Positions 34,575-44,409 of a stretch of 64,000 bases of DNA are shown here, in pieces. The stretch covers positions 868,001-932,000 of the forward strand of contig NZ_CP039852.1 of NCBI RefSeq assembly GCF_006228385.1, in the 5' to 3' direction. The notes beneath the pieces were generated by a model. The model made no database searches. It had not been told where the DNA came from and was given only the letters and a program-made list of their open reading frames with translations. How positions within the stretch are numbered: the stretch's first letter is position 1; every line of letters starts with the position of its first letter. This DNA comes from Salinimonas iocasae. GTDB lineage: Bacteria; Pseudomonadota; Gammaproteobacteria; Enterobacterales; Alteromonadaceae. Both the position numbers and the translations under genes were made by a program.

Positions 34575-35652
34575 CAATTAACTCCTTTCGGTCTATTGGA
34601 AGATAGAGGGCAAATTCGGTATGTCCGGCATGACTATCCACATCAATGCGTCCGCCATGATGGTTAATCAGGGTTTGTGCGATGGAAAGTCCCAGCCCGC
34701 TACCATGCTTTTTACTGCTTACCATGGGGTAGAACAATGTATCTTTTATTTCATCGGGAATGCCCGGGCCGTTATCGGCTATAGTGATTTTTGCCACTAA
34801 CGGATGGCGCTTCCCCTGAATCGTCATCTGGCGCTCAATACGCGTCTGCAAACGAATCCGGGGATTTTCGGTAGCTGCCTCAGTCAGCGCCTGAACACTA
34901 TTGCGGATAATATTTAAAACCGCCTGCTGGATCATGTCCTGATCAGCATGGATATCCGGGATGCTCGGGTCGTAATCACGAATGATGGTAATAGGGTTAT
35001 CGGAGTCCACTCGCATCAGACTACGAACTTTCTCCAATGCCTGATGCAGGTTGCTCCATTGTAATCGGGGCAGGGCATTAGGGCCCAGCAGACGGTCTAC
35101 CAGGCTACGCAACCGGTCAGATTGCTCGATAATCATCTGGGTGAACTCTCTAAGCTCATCACTGTTAAGTTCTTTTTCCAGAAGCTGAGCGGCGCCCCGA
35201 ATACCGCCCAAGGGATTTTTTATTTCATGAGCGAGGCCGCGGACCAGTTCCCGGGCTGCATAATGCTGAGCATTTTGCAGGTTTTCCCGTGAAATACGCT
35301 TTTGCTGATCTATCTGGCGCACCTCAAACAACAGGCGTGCCCGTGACTCTACCTGCAGGTTAGTTACAGTTAAATCAGCCATTACGAAGCGGTTGTCTTT
35401 AAACACTAATCTGACTTCGTTTTCGGTAAAATCCTCGCCGCGCCGCATAGCGGCTTTCAGGCGAGACTGCTTTATCGCCCCGGGCAGGAAAAAATCATAA
35501 AGAGGGTGGCCGTAAAGCTGTTTGGTGCCGGTTTCAAACAATGCTTCACCAGCATGATTGGCGTAGACGATGTTTAACTGATCATCAACCATGACCAGCG
35601 CCGTGTTCAGATTGTCCAGCAAGTTAAATGGCGCCTGAGCGAAGCCATGCAT
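34564..35652 (-). CDS. glnL: nitrogen regulation sensor histidine kinase NtrB
   Basis: NtrB phosphorylates or dephosphorylates NtrC depending on PII binding. The 362-residue cytoplasmic protein has an N-terminal PAS domain (FNLLDNLNTALVMVDDQLNIVYANHAGEALF) and the phosphorylated histidine in LVRGLAHEIKNPLGGIRGAAQLL. The ATPase motifs are NIIRNSVQA, ADNGPGIP and GSGLGLSIAQTLI. No membrane segment is present, as expected. It is translationally linked to ntrC. The DUF4124 gene lies upstream on the same strand. Confidence 0.97.
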   Translation of the reverse strand: MHGFAQAPFNLLDNLNTALVMVDDQLNIVYANHAGEALFETGTKQLYGHPLYDFFLPGAIKQSRLKAAMRRGEDFTENEVRLVFKDNRFVMADLTVTNLQVESRARLLFEVRQIDQQKRISRENLQNAQHYAARELVRGLAHEIKNPLGGIRGAAQLLEKELNSDELREFTQMIIEQSDRLRSLVDRLLGPNALPRLQWSNLHQALEKVRSLMRVDSDNPITIIRDYDPSIPDIHADQDMIQQAVLNIIRNSVQALTEAATENPRIRLQTRIERQMTIQGKRHPLVAKITIADNGPGIPDEIKDTLFYPMVSSKKHGSGLGLSIAQTLINHHGGRIDVDSHAGHTEFALYLPIDRKELIDEQ

Positions 35653-35771
35653 GATTGCAAATACTCCTTTGCACTATCCTGGTGCATTGTACGCTGTCGT
35701 TGTGACAGTGCAACGTTGCTTATGCACCAAAACCTTCATCATGAAAACCCGCAGTGGCAGGGTATAGAGCG

Positions 35772-36323
35772 CTACTGACTATTCTGCGTATTAATGAGCG
35801 CTGAGGCCTGGTGCATATAAAATGTTTGTTCCTTGCTCGATGCAAGAGTCTTGCCCGACTTATCAAGTAACTGAATAGTAAAGGTGTGTGCTCCGCGGTT
35901 AACGCCTGTAAGTGTAAACTCACCGGTGGCGCTATTCTTAACTATCTTACCGTCCATCGTTAACTGATAGGTGCCTGATGACTCAGGTTGTGAAGATGCT
36001 TTGACTGTCATTGCGCCGTTGTTATTTCTAACTGTGGCTTCTGGCTTAGGATGTGATACCGAGATACGGTAGTCGGGCGCAGGTTTCTTTTGTTTTTTTG
36101 AGGCGTTTTCCTTTGGCGATACAGGCTTAGGAGAAACGACGGGCAGGCTTTCTGCCACATTGGAGGTTTGCGCTTTAAAAGTTACAGGTTCGCTCTGCTT
36201 GGACGGGGTGTCTGTATAAACCACCGTACCGTCTTCCTTTTCAATCTTGTAAACTTCCTGTCCTTGGGCGGTACCAAAGACAAAGCTCATACCAATAGCT
36301 GTCATAAGTACTGTTAGTTTCAT
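35772..36323 (-). CDS. DUF4124 domain-containing exported protein
   Basis: The ATG at 36323 follows AGGAG and starts a signal peptide (MKLTVLMTAIGMSFVFGTAQG). DUF4124 comes next (EVYKIEKEDGTVVYTDTPSKQSEPVTF), then a Lys/Pro-rich linker. A small immunoglobulin-like beta domain completes the 183 residues (VRNNNGAMTVKASSQPESSGTYQLTMDGKIV ... NRGAHTFTIQLLDKSGKTLASS). Such proteins are periplasmic, sit between glnA and ntrB in many gammaproteobacteria, and have no established function. The position in the nitrogen block is conserved and may be coincidental. Confidence 0.85.
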   Translation of the reverse strand: MKLTVLMTAIGMSFVFGTAQGQEVYKIEKEDGTVVYTDTPSKQSEPVTFKAQTSNVAESLPVVSPKPVSPKENASKKQKKPAPDYRISVSHPKPEATVRNNNGAMTVKASSQPESSGTYQLTMDGKIVKNSATGEFTLTGVNRGAHTFTIQLLDKSGKTLASSKEQTFYMHQASALINTQNSQ

Positions 36324-36488
36324 CGTTAACTCCTCTTCCGTCATAAACATAGTACGTACCACAGCCTGAAAAAACACAGTTTACTTAATAAATAGGTATG
36401 ATTTTAAGTGCTAACGCAATCCATGTTACCCATATAAAACTTATCTTAGGAGCGGTGGTTATCTTTAACCCAGTTGAACGACAGATAC

Positions 36489-36516
36489 AAAAAAGCCCGC
36501 ATCAGGCGGGCTTTTT
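36489..36516. terminator. terminator of glnA
   Basis: AAGCCCGC pairs with GCGGGCTT around an ATCAG loop, with A- and T-runs on the two sides. It sits 15 bases beyond the glnA stop codon (minus strand) and separates glnA from DUF4124-ntrBC. Confidence 0.9.
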
Positions 36517-36530
36517 ATAAGCGGGTAAGA

Positions 36531-37940
36531 TTACACGCTGTAGTACATGTCAAACTCAACAGGGTGAGTAGTCATGCGCAGTGTGGTGACTTCTTCCATT
36601 TTAAGATCGATATATGCATCGATCATGTCATCAGTCATAACGCCACCGGCTTTAAGGAATTCGCGATCGTTGTCTAACGCTTCAAGCGCCATTTCCAGAG
36701 AGCTGGCTACCGTTGGGATATCCTTGGCTTCCTCAGCTGGCAGGTCGTACAGATCTTTATCCATTGCATCGCCAGGGTGAATTTTGTTCTTAATACCGTC
36801 GATACCGGCCATCAGCATTGCAGTAAACGCAAGATAGGGGTTACCTGTCGGGTCAGGGAAACGTACCTCGATACGACGTGCTTTATCGCTCGTCACGTAA
36901 GGGATACGGATAGACGCAGAGCGGTTACGCGCAGAGTAAGCCAGCATTACCGGCGCCTCAAACCCTGGTACAAGACGCTTGTACGAGTTGGTAGAAGCGT
37001 TAGCAAAAGCGTTAATCGCACGGGCGTGCTTAATGATACCACCAACATAGTAAAGCGCTTCTTCTGACAGACCCGCATACTTGTCACCGGCGAAGATATT
37101 TTTGCCATCTTTAGAAATCGACTGGTGCACGTGCATACCAGAACCGTTATCACCCACTAGAGGCTTAGGCATAAAGGTCGCCGTCTGACCGTAGGCGTGT
37201 GCTACGTTATGAACAACATACTTGTAAATCTGAAGTTCATCAGCTTTCTTAACCAGGGTGTTGAATTCACAAGCAATTTCGTTCTGGCCTGCAGTGGCTA
37301 CTTCATGGTGATGCGCTTCGATGCGCAGACCCATTTCTTCCATAACCAGACACATTGCGGCACGCGTGTCGTGAGCAGAATCTACCGGAGGAACCGGGAA
37401 GTATCCGCCTTTAACACCCGGACGGTGAGCAAGGTTACCGCCTTCAAAATCTTCGCCAGAGTTCCATTTGGCTTCAGATGAATCGATCTTGTAGAACGAT
37501 CCACTCATATCTGTGTGGAAACGAACGTCATCAAAGATAAAGAATTCCGGCTCAGGACCGAAGAAAGCAGTATCACCGATGCCTGTTGATTTTAAGAATT
37601 CTTCAGCGCGGCGGGCAACTGAGCGAGGGTCACGTTCATAACCCTCTAGGGTTGTAGGCTCTACGATATCACAACGAATATTGACCTGTGTCTCTTCAGC
37701 GAACGGGTCAAGAACGGCAGAGGTTGAATCTGGCATAAGAATCATGTCTGATTCGTTAATACCTTTCCAGCCGCTGATAGAAGACCCGTCGAACATTTTG
37801 CCTTCTTCAAAAAACTCGTCGTCGACCAGAGCTGCCGGAATAGATACGTGTTGCTCTTTACCTTTGGTATCAGTAAAACGTAAATCAACAAATTTCGCTT
37901 CACTTTCTTGAATCAGCTCTAATGCCTTTTCTATTGACAT
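36531..37940 (-). CDS. glnA: type I glutamine synthetase
   Basis: GlnA condenses ammonium with glutamate using ATP, as a cytoplasmic dodecamer. The 469-residue product matches the GSI-beta length. It has the N-terminal beta-grasp domain ([18 protein letters not shown]) with the DGSSISGW loop, catalytic motifs ([45 protein letters not shown]), and the adenylylation tyrosine in [13 protein letters not shown], indicating GlnE control. A strong GGAGG Shine-Dalgarno precedes the ATG. Upstream lie a sigma-54 type promoter and an NtrC palindrome, so expression is predicted to rise in nitrogen limitation through NtrB/NtrC encoded alongside. Confidence 0.98.
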   Translation of the reverse strand: MSIEKALELIQESEAKFVDLRFTDTKGKEQHVSIPAALVDDEFFEEGKMFDGSSISGWKGINESDMILMPDSTSAVLDPFAEETQVNIRCDIVEPTTLEGYERDPRSVARRAEEFLKSTGIGDTAFFGPEPEFFIFDDVRFHTDMSGSFYKIDSSEAKWNSGEDFEGGNLAHRPGVKGGYFPVPPVDSAHDTRAAMCLVMEEMGLRIEAHHHEVATAGQNEIACEFNTLVKKADELQIYKYVVHNVAHAYGQTATFMPKPLVGDNGSGMHVHQSISKDGKNIFAGDKYAGLSEEALYYVGGIIKHARAINAFANASTNSYKRLVPGFEAPVMLAYSARNRSASIRIPYVTSDKARRIEVRFPDPTGNPYLAFTAMLMAGIDGIKNKIHPGDAMDKDLYDLPAEEAKDIPTVASSLEMALEALDNDREFLKAGGVMTDDMIDAYIDLKMEEVTTLRMTTHPVEFDMYYSV

Positions 37941-38009
37941 CGTGTCCTCCAGGTTTTGATGTATTGGTGCAGGAAAATCGAAGTTTCCTGGCTTAAGTTA
38001 AAAACGTCG

Positions 38010-38026
38010 AAGCGATATTCATGCCA
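38010..38026 (-). promoter_or_regulatory. candidate sigma-54 promoter of glnA
   Basis: On the minus strand TGGCATGAATATCGCTT has the invariant GG and GC separated by 10 bases, close to the TGGCACG-N4-TTGCW consensus. It lies about 70 bases before the glnA ATG and about 63 bases downstream of the NtrC palindrome, the expected geometry. Confidence 0.7.
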
Positions 38027-38088
38027 TTTGTCGACATCCGCAATTTCGCGGGATAGACAAAGTTTCCCCGAAAAAACACAATAAAGAT

Positions 38089-38105
38089 TGCACTAAATGT
38101 GTGCA
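38089..38105. promoter_or_regulatory. NtrC-binding site upstream of glnA
   Basis: TGCACTAAATGTGTGCA fits the enteric NtrC operator TGCAC-N7-GTGCA exactly. It lies about 150 bases upstream of glnA, behind the sigma-54 type promoter. Confidence 0.8.
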
Positions 38106-38398
38106 TTGTTGCTCTTTTGTGGTGCGAATTGCGACCGCCTGACTCACTCTGCGTGCGTTATGCTGGTGCGGCAACCACGCTTTCGATAGCACGCCGGGTG
38201 TTATTTTTCTTTCTACAGGCGTTCATACACCTGTTTTTCTCATTGAGATTACCTGAGTGATAGAAAATAAACGAAAAAACAGGCGAAAACCCGTGAGAAT
38301 TTCTGTACAATCCGCGCACATTTCATCTCTGCAAAAATTTTCACTTCCAAAACCGGTCCCTCTTGGTAGTACCGGGCAGGTAATACAGGCTCTATTTA

Positions 38399-40234
38399 AT
38401 GAATACTTACGATATTTCAAAGTTACGCAACATCGCGATTATTGCGCACGTTGACCACGGTAAAACAACGTTGGTTGATAAACTGTTGCAGCAGTCCGGT
38501 ACATTAGAAAGCCGTGGCGAAGCTGAAGAACGCGTTATGGACTCGAATGACATCGAGAAAGAACGTGGCATCACAATTCTGGCGAAAAACACGGCTATTA
38601 ACTGGAAAGACTACCACATTAATATCGTGGATACTCCCGGACACGCCGACTTCGGTGGTGAGGTAGAGCGTGTAATGTCAATGGCGGACTCGGTACTGCT
38701 ATTGGTTGATGCGCAGGAAGGCCCGATGCCGCAAACACGCTTCGTTACCCAAAAAGCGTTTGCGCAGGGACTGAAACCTATTGTGGTTATTAACAAAATT
38801 GATAAGCCAGGCGCGCGTCCTGACTGGGTAATGGATCAGGTTTTCGATTTGTTCGACAACCTTGGCGCGACTGACGAGCAACTGGACTTCGACGTAGTTT
38901 ACGCGTCGGCGATCAACGGTTGGGCTTCTCTGGATGCAGACAGCGAAGGGACAGATATGAACCCGCTGTTTGAAACCATCATTGAAAAAGTGAACGCGCC
39001 GAATACCGATCCGGATGGTCCGTTCCAAATGCAGATTTCTCAGCTGGACTATAACTCGTATGTCGGCGTTATTGGTGTCGGCCGGGTTAAGCGTGGCTCG
39101 GTTAAAACCAACCAGCAGGTCACTATCATTGATAAAGATGGTAAAACCCGTAACGGTAAAGTTGGCCAGGTACTAACATATCTTGGTTTGCAGCGTTTTG
39201 AAGCCGAAGTAGCCAGTGCCGGTGATATTATTGCGGTAACGGGGCTGGGCGAGCTGAAAATCTCAGACACTATCTGTGATGTTAATAATGTAGAAGCACT
39301 GCCTGCACTGACAGTAGATGAACCGACAGTAACCATGACATTCCAGGTCAACACGTCGCCATTCTCTGGTCGCGAAGGTAAATATGTCACCTCACGTAAC
39401 ATTCTGGATCGTCTGAATGATGAGTTGGTCCACAACGTAGCGCTACGTGTTGAAGAAACAGACAACCCGGATAAATTCCGCGTATCGGGTCGTGGTGAAC
39501 TTCACCTGGGTATCCTGATTGAGAACATGCGTCGTGAAGGTTACGAACTGGCGGTATCACGCCCGGAAGTAATCTTAAAAGAAGACGAGAATGGTAATAT
39601 CGAAGAGCCGTTTGAAACGTTGACCATCGACTGTGAAGAGGAAAACCAGGGCTCAATTATGGAGCAACTTGGTTACCGTAAGGCCGAGCTGACAGATATG
39701 TCGCCTGACGGTAAAGGTCGTGTTCGTATGGACTTTATTATTCCAAGCCGTGGTTTGATTGGCTTCCAGACTGAGTTTATGACACTGACGTCAGGTTCAG
39801 GTCTGATGTACCATGCGTTTGATCATTACGGCCCGCATAAAGGCGGCAAGATTGGTCAGCGTAAAAATGGTGTATTGATCGCCAACGCAGCTGGTAAGGC
39901 GCTGACAAACGCGCTGTTTAACCTGCAGGAACGTGGTCGTCTGTTCATCGGACACGGTGTTGAAGTTTACGAAGGCATGGTTATTGGTATTCACAGCCGT
40001 GAAAATGACCTGACCGTTAACGCGCTTAAAGGTAAGCAGCTGACTAACGTTCGTGCATCCGGTACCGATGAAGCGCAGACACTGGTTCCACCTGTGAAAA
40101 TGTCACTGGAGCAGGCGCTTGAGTTTATCGATGATGACGAGCTGGTAGAGGTTACGCCTGAGAACATTCGTATCCGTAAGCGCTTCTTGACTGAGAATGA
40201 GCGTAAGCGCGCATCGCGTGAAGCCAAAGGCTAA
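38399..40234 (+). CDS. typA: translational GTPase TypA/BipA
   Basis: TypA is a ribosome-associated GTPase needed for growth under cold and other stresses and for 50S assembly. The 611-residue product has the G1 motif AHVDHGKTT, switch [20 protein letters not shown], domain II and III barrels, and the TypA-specific C-terminal domain ending [19 protein letters not shown]. Length and order are normal. The ATG lacks a strong Shine-Dalgarno, and upstream lies a long leader shared with the divergent glnA regulatory region. A terminator follows. Confidence 0.97.
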   Translation: MNTYDISKLRNIAIIAHVDHGKTTLVDKLLQQSGTLESRGEAEERVMDSNDIEKERGITILAKNTAINWKDYHINIVDTPGHADFGGEVERVMSMADSVLLLVDAQEGPMPQTRFVTQKAFAQGLKPIVVINKIDKPGARPDWVMDQVFDLFDNLGATDEQLDFDVVYASAINGWASLDADSEGTDMNPLFETIIEKVNAPNTDPDGPFQMQISQLDYNSYVGVIGVGRVKRGSVKTNQQVTIIDKDGKTRNGKVGQVLTYLGLQRFEAEVASAGDIIAVTGLGELKISDTICDVNNVEALPALTVDEPTVTMTFQVNTSPFSGREGKYVTSRNILDRLNDELVHNVALRVEETDNPDKFRVSGRGELHLGILIENMRREGYELAVSRPEVILKEDENGNIEEPFETLTIDCEEENQGSIMEQLGYRKAELTDMSPDGKGRVRMDFIIPSRGLIGFQTEFMTLTSGSGLMYHAFDHYGPHKGGKIGQRKNGVLIANAAGKALTNALFNLQERGRLFIGHGVEVYEGMVIGIHSRENDLTVNALKGKQLTNVRASGTDEAQTLVPPVKMSLEQALEFIDDDELVEVTPENIRIRKRFLTENERKRASREAKG

Positions 40235-40257
40235 TTTCGCTTTTACTTAAGTTGAAT

Positions 40258-40285
40258 AAAACGCCGGCATTTTGCCGGCGTTTTT
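40258..40285 (+). terminator. terminator of typA
   Basis: CGCCGGCA pairs perfectly with TGCCGGCG around a TTT loop, flanked by AAAA and TTTTT, 24 bases after the typA stop codon. Confidence 0.92.
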
Positions 40286-40393
40286 GTATCTGCTAAAAAG
40301 TTAAAAAGAATGATTCGGTGTGTATGACAGTTTGGCAGGTAAAATAAACAGGCACGGTCTATACTCTGACTACCAAGGTTCTGTCGAGTCGTT

Positions 40394-40768
40394 ATGTCCA
40401 GTCAACCCGTTGTTGTTATCGATGATGATCCTGTTACTGTGCAGATAATAGCTGATGCACTGCATCAGCAGGGTAATATCGATGTGTATAGCTTTACCCG
40501 CAGTAAACTGGCACGTGAGTTTTTACTTAAGCAGTCCGATGCGTCTGTTGCACTGATCATCAGCGATCAGTGTATGCCTGATTATGATGGAATTTCAATA
40601 CTGACTCTGTGGCGTAAAAAAGGCATGCTAACGCCGTTTCTGCTGCTAACCGCTGATGCTACCCGCCAGACGGTTATAAAAGCCCGGCAGCAGGGTGTCA
40701 CCCAGTTTATTGCTAAGCCTTTTAAGACCACAGAGCTAATAAGCAAGGTGCGCTATCTTCTGACTTAA
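40394..40768 (+). CDS. single-domain response regulator
   Basis: The 124-residue product is only a CheY-like receiver: an acidic pocket (VVVIDDDPVTVQ), the phospho-acceptor Asp in LIISDQCMPDYDG, the conserved Thr in LLLTADATRQ and Lys in FIAKPFKTTEL. No output domain is present. It stands alone, with no kinase gene next to it, so its partner may be any of the kinases in the genome, including the hybrid kinase in this window. Roles for such proteins include phosphorelay intermediates and motility control; none can be assigned here. Confidence 0.85.
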   Translation: MSSQPVVVIDDDPVTVQIIADALHQQGNIDVYSFTRSKLAREFLLKQSDASVALIISDQCMPDYDGISILTLWRKKGMLTPFLLLTADATRQTVIKARQQGVTQFIAKPFKTTELISKVRYLLT

Positions 40769-40879
40769 CATATGACGCCATCCATCTCATTCCTAAATCT
40801 TCTAACGCTATAGTAGATAGCATCATGAAGACTTGGTTACACTGCCTGAACAGTACTTTCTAACCAAGGATTGCCAGTT

Positions 40880-42016
40880 GTGACCTACAGTTTTGATAAT
40901 ACCCCCTCCAGAGAAGGAACTTATTCGTTCAAATGGGAAAAATATAAAGGGCGGGATATTATTCCGGCCTGGGTGGCGGATACCGAATTTCGCTGTGCAG
41001 ACCCGATTTTAGAAGCGCTGCAGGGCAGAGTTGAACACGGTAATCTGGGGTACGTACTGCCCGGGCAGTATCAGCCCGCTATAGATGCGGTGGTTCGATG
41101 GCTGAAAGACAAACACGACTGGCACATAGACCCGCTCTGGTTAGTCTGGACACCAGGTGTTGTGCCAGCCTTCAATTCAACCTGTAAGGCGTACTGTAAC
41201 CCTGGCGATAAAGTGATGGTACAGGTGCCTAACTATCCTCCACTACTGGCAGCGCCAAAGCTGAACGGGCTGGAACGGGTCAGTATAGATACTATTGAAA
41301 TAAACGGGCGCGCCACGCTGGACTTGGAACAACTAGAGCGTGAAGCCAGCGATCCTGCCTGTAAGTTGCTTATACTCTGTAATCCGATGAATCCGGTCGG
41401 CTCCGTGCTCAGTCAGGATGAGCTATCGCAGATTGCACGAATTTGTAACGAAAATAACGTCATTCTGTGTTCCGACGAAATTCACTGCGATTTGATACTC
41501 GATGAAGATAAAACGCATCTGCCTGCAGGTCGTGACGCGCAGCTTAAAGACAACAGCGTAACGCTCATGGCGGCCAGTAAAACGTTTAATATTGCTGGGC
41601 TGGGCGCTTCATTTGCGATAATTCCGGATGCCGGCCTGCGCCAGAAATTCGTAAAGGCGGCAGCAGGTATTGTGCCTTGGGTTAACCAGCTTGGCCTGCT
41701 AGCCACCGAAGCCGCATTTACCCGCTGCGATGACTGGCATCAGGACCAGCTCGATTATCTGCGTGAGAACCGCGCGCTGGTCTACGAGCGAATCAATGCT
41801 ATCGAAGGCTTATCGGTAAACCATCAGGAGGCTACTTTCCTGGCGTGGGTAGACGCCTCAGGGCTGGGCGTTGAAAATGTGCAGCGCTGGGCTGAAGAGA
41901 AGGGCGTAGGCCCTTCTCCTGGCGTTGATTTCGGAGCGCCGCAGCATTTTCGGATCAATTTTGGATGTAGCCGTAAGATGCTGACAGAGATTTTAGACCG
42001 GCTGGCTTCAGAATAA
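40880..42016 (+). CDS. PatB/MalY-type PLP-dependent C-S beta-lyase
   Basis: The GTG at 40880 is taken as the start because AAGGA lies nine bases before it; an upstream TTG is too close. The 378-residue product matches the MalY/PatB group of fold-I aminotransferases: SFKWEKYKGRDIIPAWVADTEF at the N-terminus, LCNPMNPVGSV, and LCSDEIHCDLILDE. The PLP-binding lysine lies in LMAASKTFNIAGLGASF, and a C-terminal arginine in HFRINFGCSR binds substrate. Family enzymes cleave cystathionine or cysteine conjugates to pyruvate, ammonia and thiol. It converges on the Nramp-like gene with a nine-base overlap. Confidence 0.88.
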   Translation: MTYSFDNTPSREGTYSFKWEKYKGRDIIPAWVADTEFRCADPILEALQGRVEHGNLGYVLPGQYQPAIDAVVRWLKDKHDWHIDPLWLVWTPGVVPAFNSTCKAYCNPGDKVMVQVPNYPPLLAAPKLNGLERVSIDTIEINGRATLDLEQLEREASDPACKLLILCNPMNPVGSVLSQDELSQIARICNENNVILCSDEIHCDLILDEDKTHLPAGRDAQLKDNSVTLMAASKTFNIAGLGASFAIIPDAGLRQKFVKAAAGIVPWVNQLGLLATEAAFTRCDDWHQDQLDYLRENRALVYERINAIEGLSVNHQEATFLAWVDASGLGVENVQRWAEEKGVGPSPGVDFGAPQHFRINFGCSRKMLTEILDRLASE

Positions 42017-43234
42017 CGAAGCCAGCTTGTACAAGCCCAGGCATACCACAAAGCCTACAACGACAATGCCCAGAACGTTGCTGGGCATTTTATTTTTGAA
42101 GTGGCCCAGCGTTTTACCTTTATTCATTACTACCAGCAGAAATATCGCGACGATGGGCAATAGCAGTCCATTGGCTGCCTGCGCGAACAAAATAGCAGCA
42201 AGCGGTTTAAAGCCGGCCCCGGCAATCACCACACCGGTTGCGATAATAGACATCCATACTGCCTTAAAAGCGCGGCTATTAAGATCAGTAGACCAGTTAA
42301 GCGCACCGCATACGGCATAACTTGCTGCCAGTGGTGCCGTTATTGAGCTGGTTAGCCCGGCAGCAAACAGGCCGGCAGCGAAGAACCACTGTGCAGATTC
42401 ACCCAGCACGGGTTCTAATTGCTTACCCATATTCGATGCATCCATTTGCGCTTGCTGACCAAAAAACGCCAGCATCGCGGTTGCCATAACAACCAGGGTG
42501 ATGAGGCCGCCGAAACCAATTGCAAAAATAGATTGCTTTCTCGAGGCTTCGATCGCCGCAGCCTTATCTTCACCGGCATAATTTTGCGCCGTCAGACTGG
42601 CATGTAAAAAAAGGTTATAGGGGACGATGGTGGTGCCGATCAATGCAAGAATCATTGTAATAGCCTCAGCGTCCAGCCGCGGCGACAATGCCTGACCAAG
42701 CATGGCAGACCAGTCAGGACTTGCGGCAAACAGTGTCACAAAGAATACCAGTGCCATCGCAATCACCAGAATGACCAGCACAGACTCAATCATTTTGTAT
42801 TTGCCGTTGTACAGCAAGGCAGCAGAAATACCCCCGAGAATCATCGCCCAGTTACCGGTACCTATCTGCAAAAAGGCATCAAGACCGATGGCTGCCCCGG
42901 TCAGATTGCCTGATTCATAAGCAGCATTACCAATCCCTACGGCTGCGACGACCAGCGCAGAGAAAAACACTTTGAGCCCGCGGTTTTCACTGATGTCTTT
43001 CAGCCCGGCCGCCAGACCATTACCCGTGGCAATACCCAGCCGCGCCGCCATATCTTGTAGCACCATGGTCGCAGCAATGGAGAACAGCAGTGCCCACATA
43101 AGGTGAAAACCAAAATTTGCACCTGCGATACTTGCCGTTGTTACCGTGCCAGGACCGATAAAGGCCGCTGCAATGATAAATCCGGATTTGTCTTTTGCCA
43201 TAGCTAGGCCTGCCTGTATCAAAACGTTTAACAT
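42008..43234 (-). CDS. Nramp-family transporter with altered metal-binding motif
   Basis: The product (about 408 residues) has eleven likely membrane helices and clear Nramp similarity: SGFIIAAAFIGPGTVTTASIAGANFGFHLMWALLFS at helix 1, TTIVPYNLFLHASLTAQNYAG at helix 6. In canonical manganese/iron Nramps helix 1 reads DPGN and helix 6 MPHN. Here they are GPGT and VPYN, so the metal-coordinating Asp, one Asn, and the Met are missing. This belongs to a divergent subgroup whose substrate is not established. The start is ambiguous: ATG 43234 with AAGG, or ATG 43201, which begins just before helix 1. Confidence 0.8.
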   Translation of the reverse strand: MLNVLIQAGLAMAKDKSGFIIAAAFIGPGTVTTASIAGANFGFHLMWALLFSIAATMVLQDMAARLGIATGNGLAAGLKDISENRGLKVFFSALVVAAVGIGNAAYESGNLTGAAIGLDAFLQIGTGNWAMILGGISAALLYNGKYKMIESVLVILVIAMALVFFVTLFAASPDWSAMLGQALSPRLDAEAITMILALIGTTIVPYNLFLHASLTAQNYAGEDKAAAIEASRKQSIFAIGFGGLITLVVMATAMLAFFGQQAQMDASNMGKQLEPVLGESAQWFFAAGLFAAGLTSSITAPLAASYAVCGALNWSTDLNSRAFKAVWMSIIATGVVIAGAGFKPLAAILFAQAANGLLLPIVAIFLLVVMNKGKTLGHFKNKMPSNVLGIVVVGFVVCLGLYKLASLF

Positions 43235-43464
43235 CAACCTTCACTGTGTAAAGGCTATCTGATTTTTTGGGGCGCGAATGGTACGTAAATCAAACAGTCA
43301 CGCCAAGAGGTAATAGAAATTTTTTTCTTATACTGGCATTTTTTAAACCCGTTTTCGTTAGTTTTTCGCTTACCAGCCTTCTTCGCCAAGAGTAACCGTA
43401 AACAAAATGTGCAAAGCGAGGCGTGAGCGGGTAGGCTACGTAAAAAAACAATAATGAGGCAAGT

Positions 43465-44121
43465 ATGACGCAATCCGCCGATGCTTTTACCACGTTATAC
43501 AGTCGCCCTAATCTGTGCAGCGCGATTACTGAGCAGGCTGAGGCAAGAGGGTTGATGGTGGCTGTGTGCGCAGCACCTGAAATTCCGCTTCCTGAGCAGT
43601 GGATGCCCTGGTTTATTCGTCAGGACAATGCAGCACCGCGTCTGTCTCAGACTCACATCGATGAGCTTGCTCAACATTTGATGCACTGCTTGCGCGATAC
43701 ACTCAACATGATGCGGCTTGATGTGCCTCTTATTCCGGAGCAGTGGGTACAGCAGGATGCGCCTGGCAGGGCGCTGCAGTTATGGCTTACCGGTTTGCTT
43801 AGCGGGCATCAGCATCTTGAGCGAACGTGGCAGAGCGCATGGAAGCGGGCTCAACATGATCCTGCACGGGATAGTGGACTGGAAAATGAGGATCCGGCCA
43901 GACGTTTACGCCGCTGTCTGAAGTTTTTTACCACACTGGCAGATATTGAGAATGCGATGACTGTTCGTACCGATGCTCAGCGGGCTCAGTTGCAGGAAAA
44001 TCTGCCTTCACTGGTTAAGCAATTGCCCGCTATGCTGGATGAGTACATAAAGCTGGCCGGAGAGCTGGCAGCCTTTTTACCCAACCAGTTCGAGAAGTAC
44101 GACGGTAAGCTGGAAAAATAA
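43465..44121 (+). CDS. UPF0149/YecA-like hypothetical protein
   Basis: The 218-residue cytoplasmic protein is helical and rich in Leu, Gln and Arg. The segment LQLWLTGLLSGHQHLERTWQSAW resembles the W..G...G......W pattern of UPF0149/YecA proteins, and LPEQWMPWF is also reminiscent. No SEC-C metal-binding tail is present. The assignment is tentative. GAGG precedes the ATG. Neighbouring genes give no functional hint. Confidence 0.55.
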   Translation: MTQSADAFTTLYSRPNLCSAITEQAEARGLMVAVCAAPEIPLPEQWMPWFIRQDNAAPRLSQTHIDELAQHLMHCLRDTLNMMRLDVPLIPEQWVQQDAPGRALQLWLTGLLSGHQHLERTWQSAWKRAQHDPARDSGLENEDPARRLRRCLKFFTTLADIENAMTVRTDAQRAQLQENLPSLVKQLPAMLDEYIKLAGELAAFLPNQFEKYDGKLEK

Positions 44122-44128
44122 AAGAGAG

Positions 44129-44314
44129 TCAGAGCTGACTGGAAATGCGCTGAGTCAGCGTTTTGCGCACAGAAGCGATATAAGTATCCAGCTCCTGTTT
44201 GGCAGACTCATAGGCGTAATTTCGCTCAGCCGAATCCGGCTGCTGCAAAAGGGCCTGAAAAGCGCTATCTGTCTGGTGCAGTAATAATTTCAGGCGCTCA
44301 TTGTTTACATCCAT
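44129..44314 (-). CDS. small helical protein of unknown function
   Basis: This 61-residue frame is preceded by a good GGAGTG Shine-Dalgarno, which supports its reality. The product is charged, without signal peptide, and looks like two amphipathic helices (MDVNNERLKLLLHQTDSAFQALLQQ and NYAYESAKQELDTYIASVRKTLTQR). It lies convergent to the UPF0149-like gene with a seven-base gap. I do not recognise the family. Confidence 0.6.
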   Translation of the reverse strand: MDVNNERLKLLLHQTDSAFQALLQQPDSAERNYAYESAKQELDTYIASVRKTLTQRISSQL

Positions 44315-44409
44315 GTATACACTCCGGCTTCGCGACGATAGTTCCTTCTTATCGTCTGGGTTGACAGCGAAAGACTATATATAGTTGAGAATATTATTCG
44401 TTGCAATAG

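Larger units (their letters stand above)
37941..38398. other. glnA-typA divergent regulatory region
   Basis: This 458-bp gene-free interval separates the divergent glnA and typA genes. It contains the sigma-54 type promoter and NtrC site serving glnA. A second, weaker NtrC-like sequence (TGCGTTATGCTGGTGCG, 38154-38170) matches the half-site bases at 7 of 10 positions. The typA promoter must lie in the right part, but I see no convincing hexamer pair, and typA has a poor ribosome site. Confidence 0.6.

Noticed and set aside
38154..38170. Second full NtrC site upstream of glnA
   Set aside because: It matches only 7 of 10 half-site bases, so I mention it but do not annotate it as a separate site.
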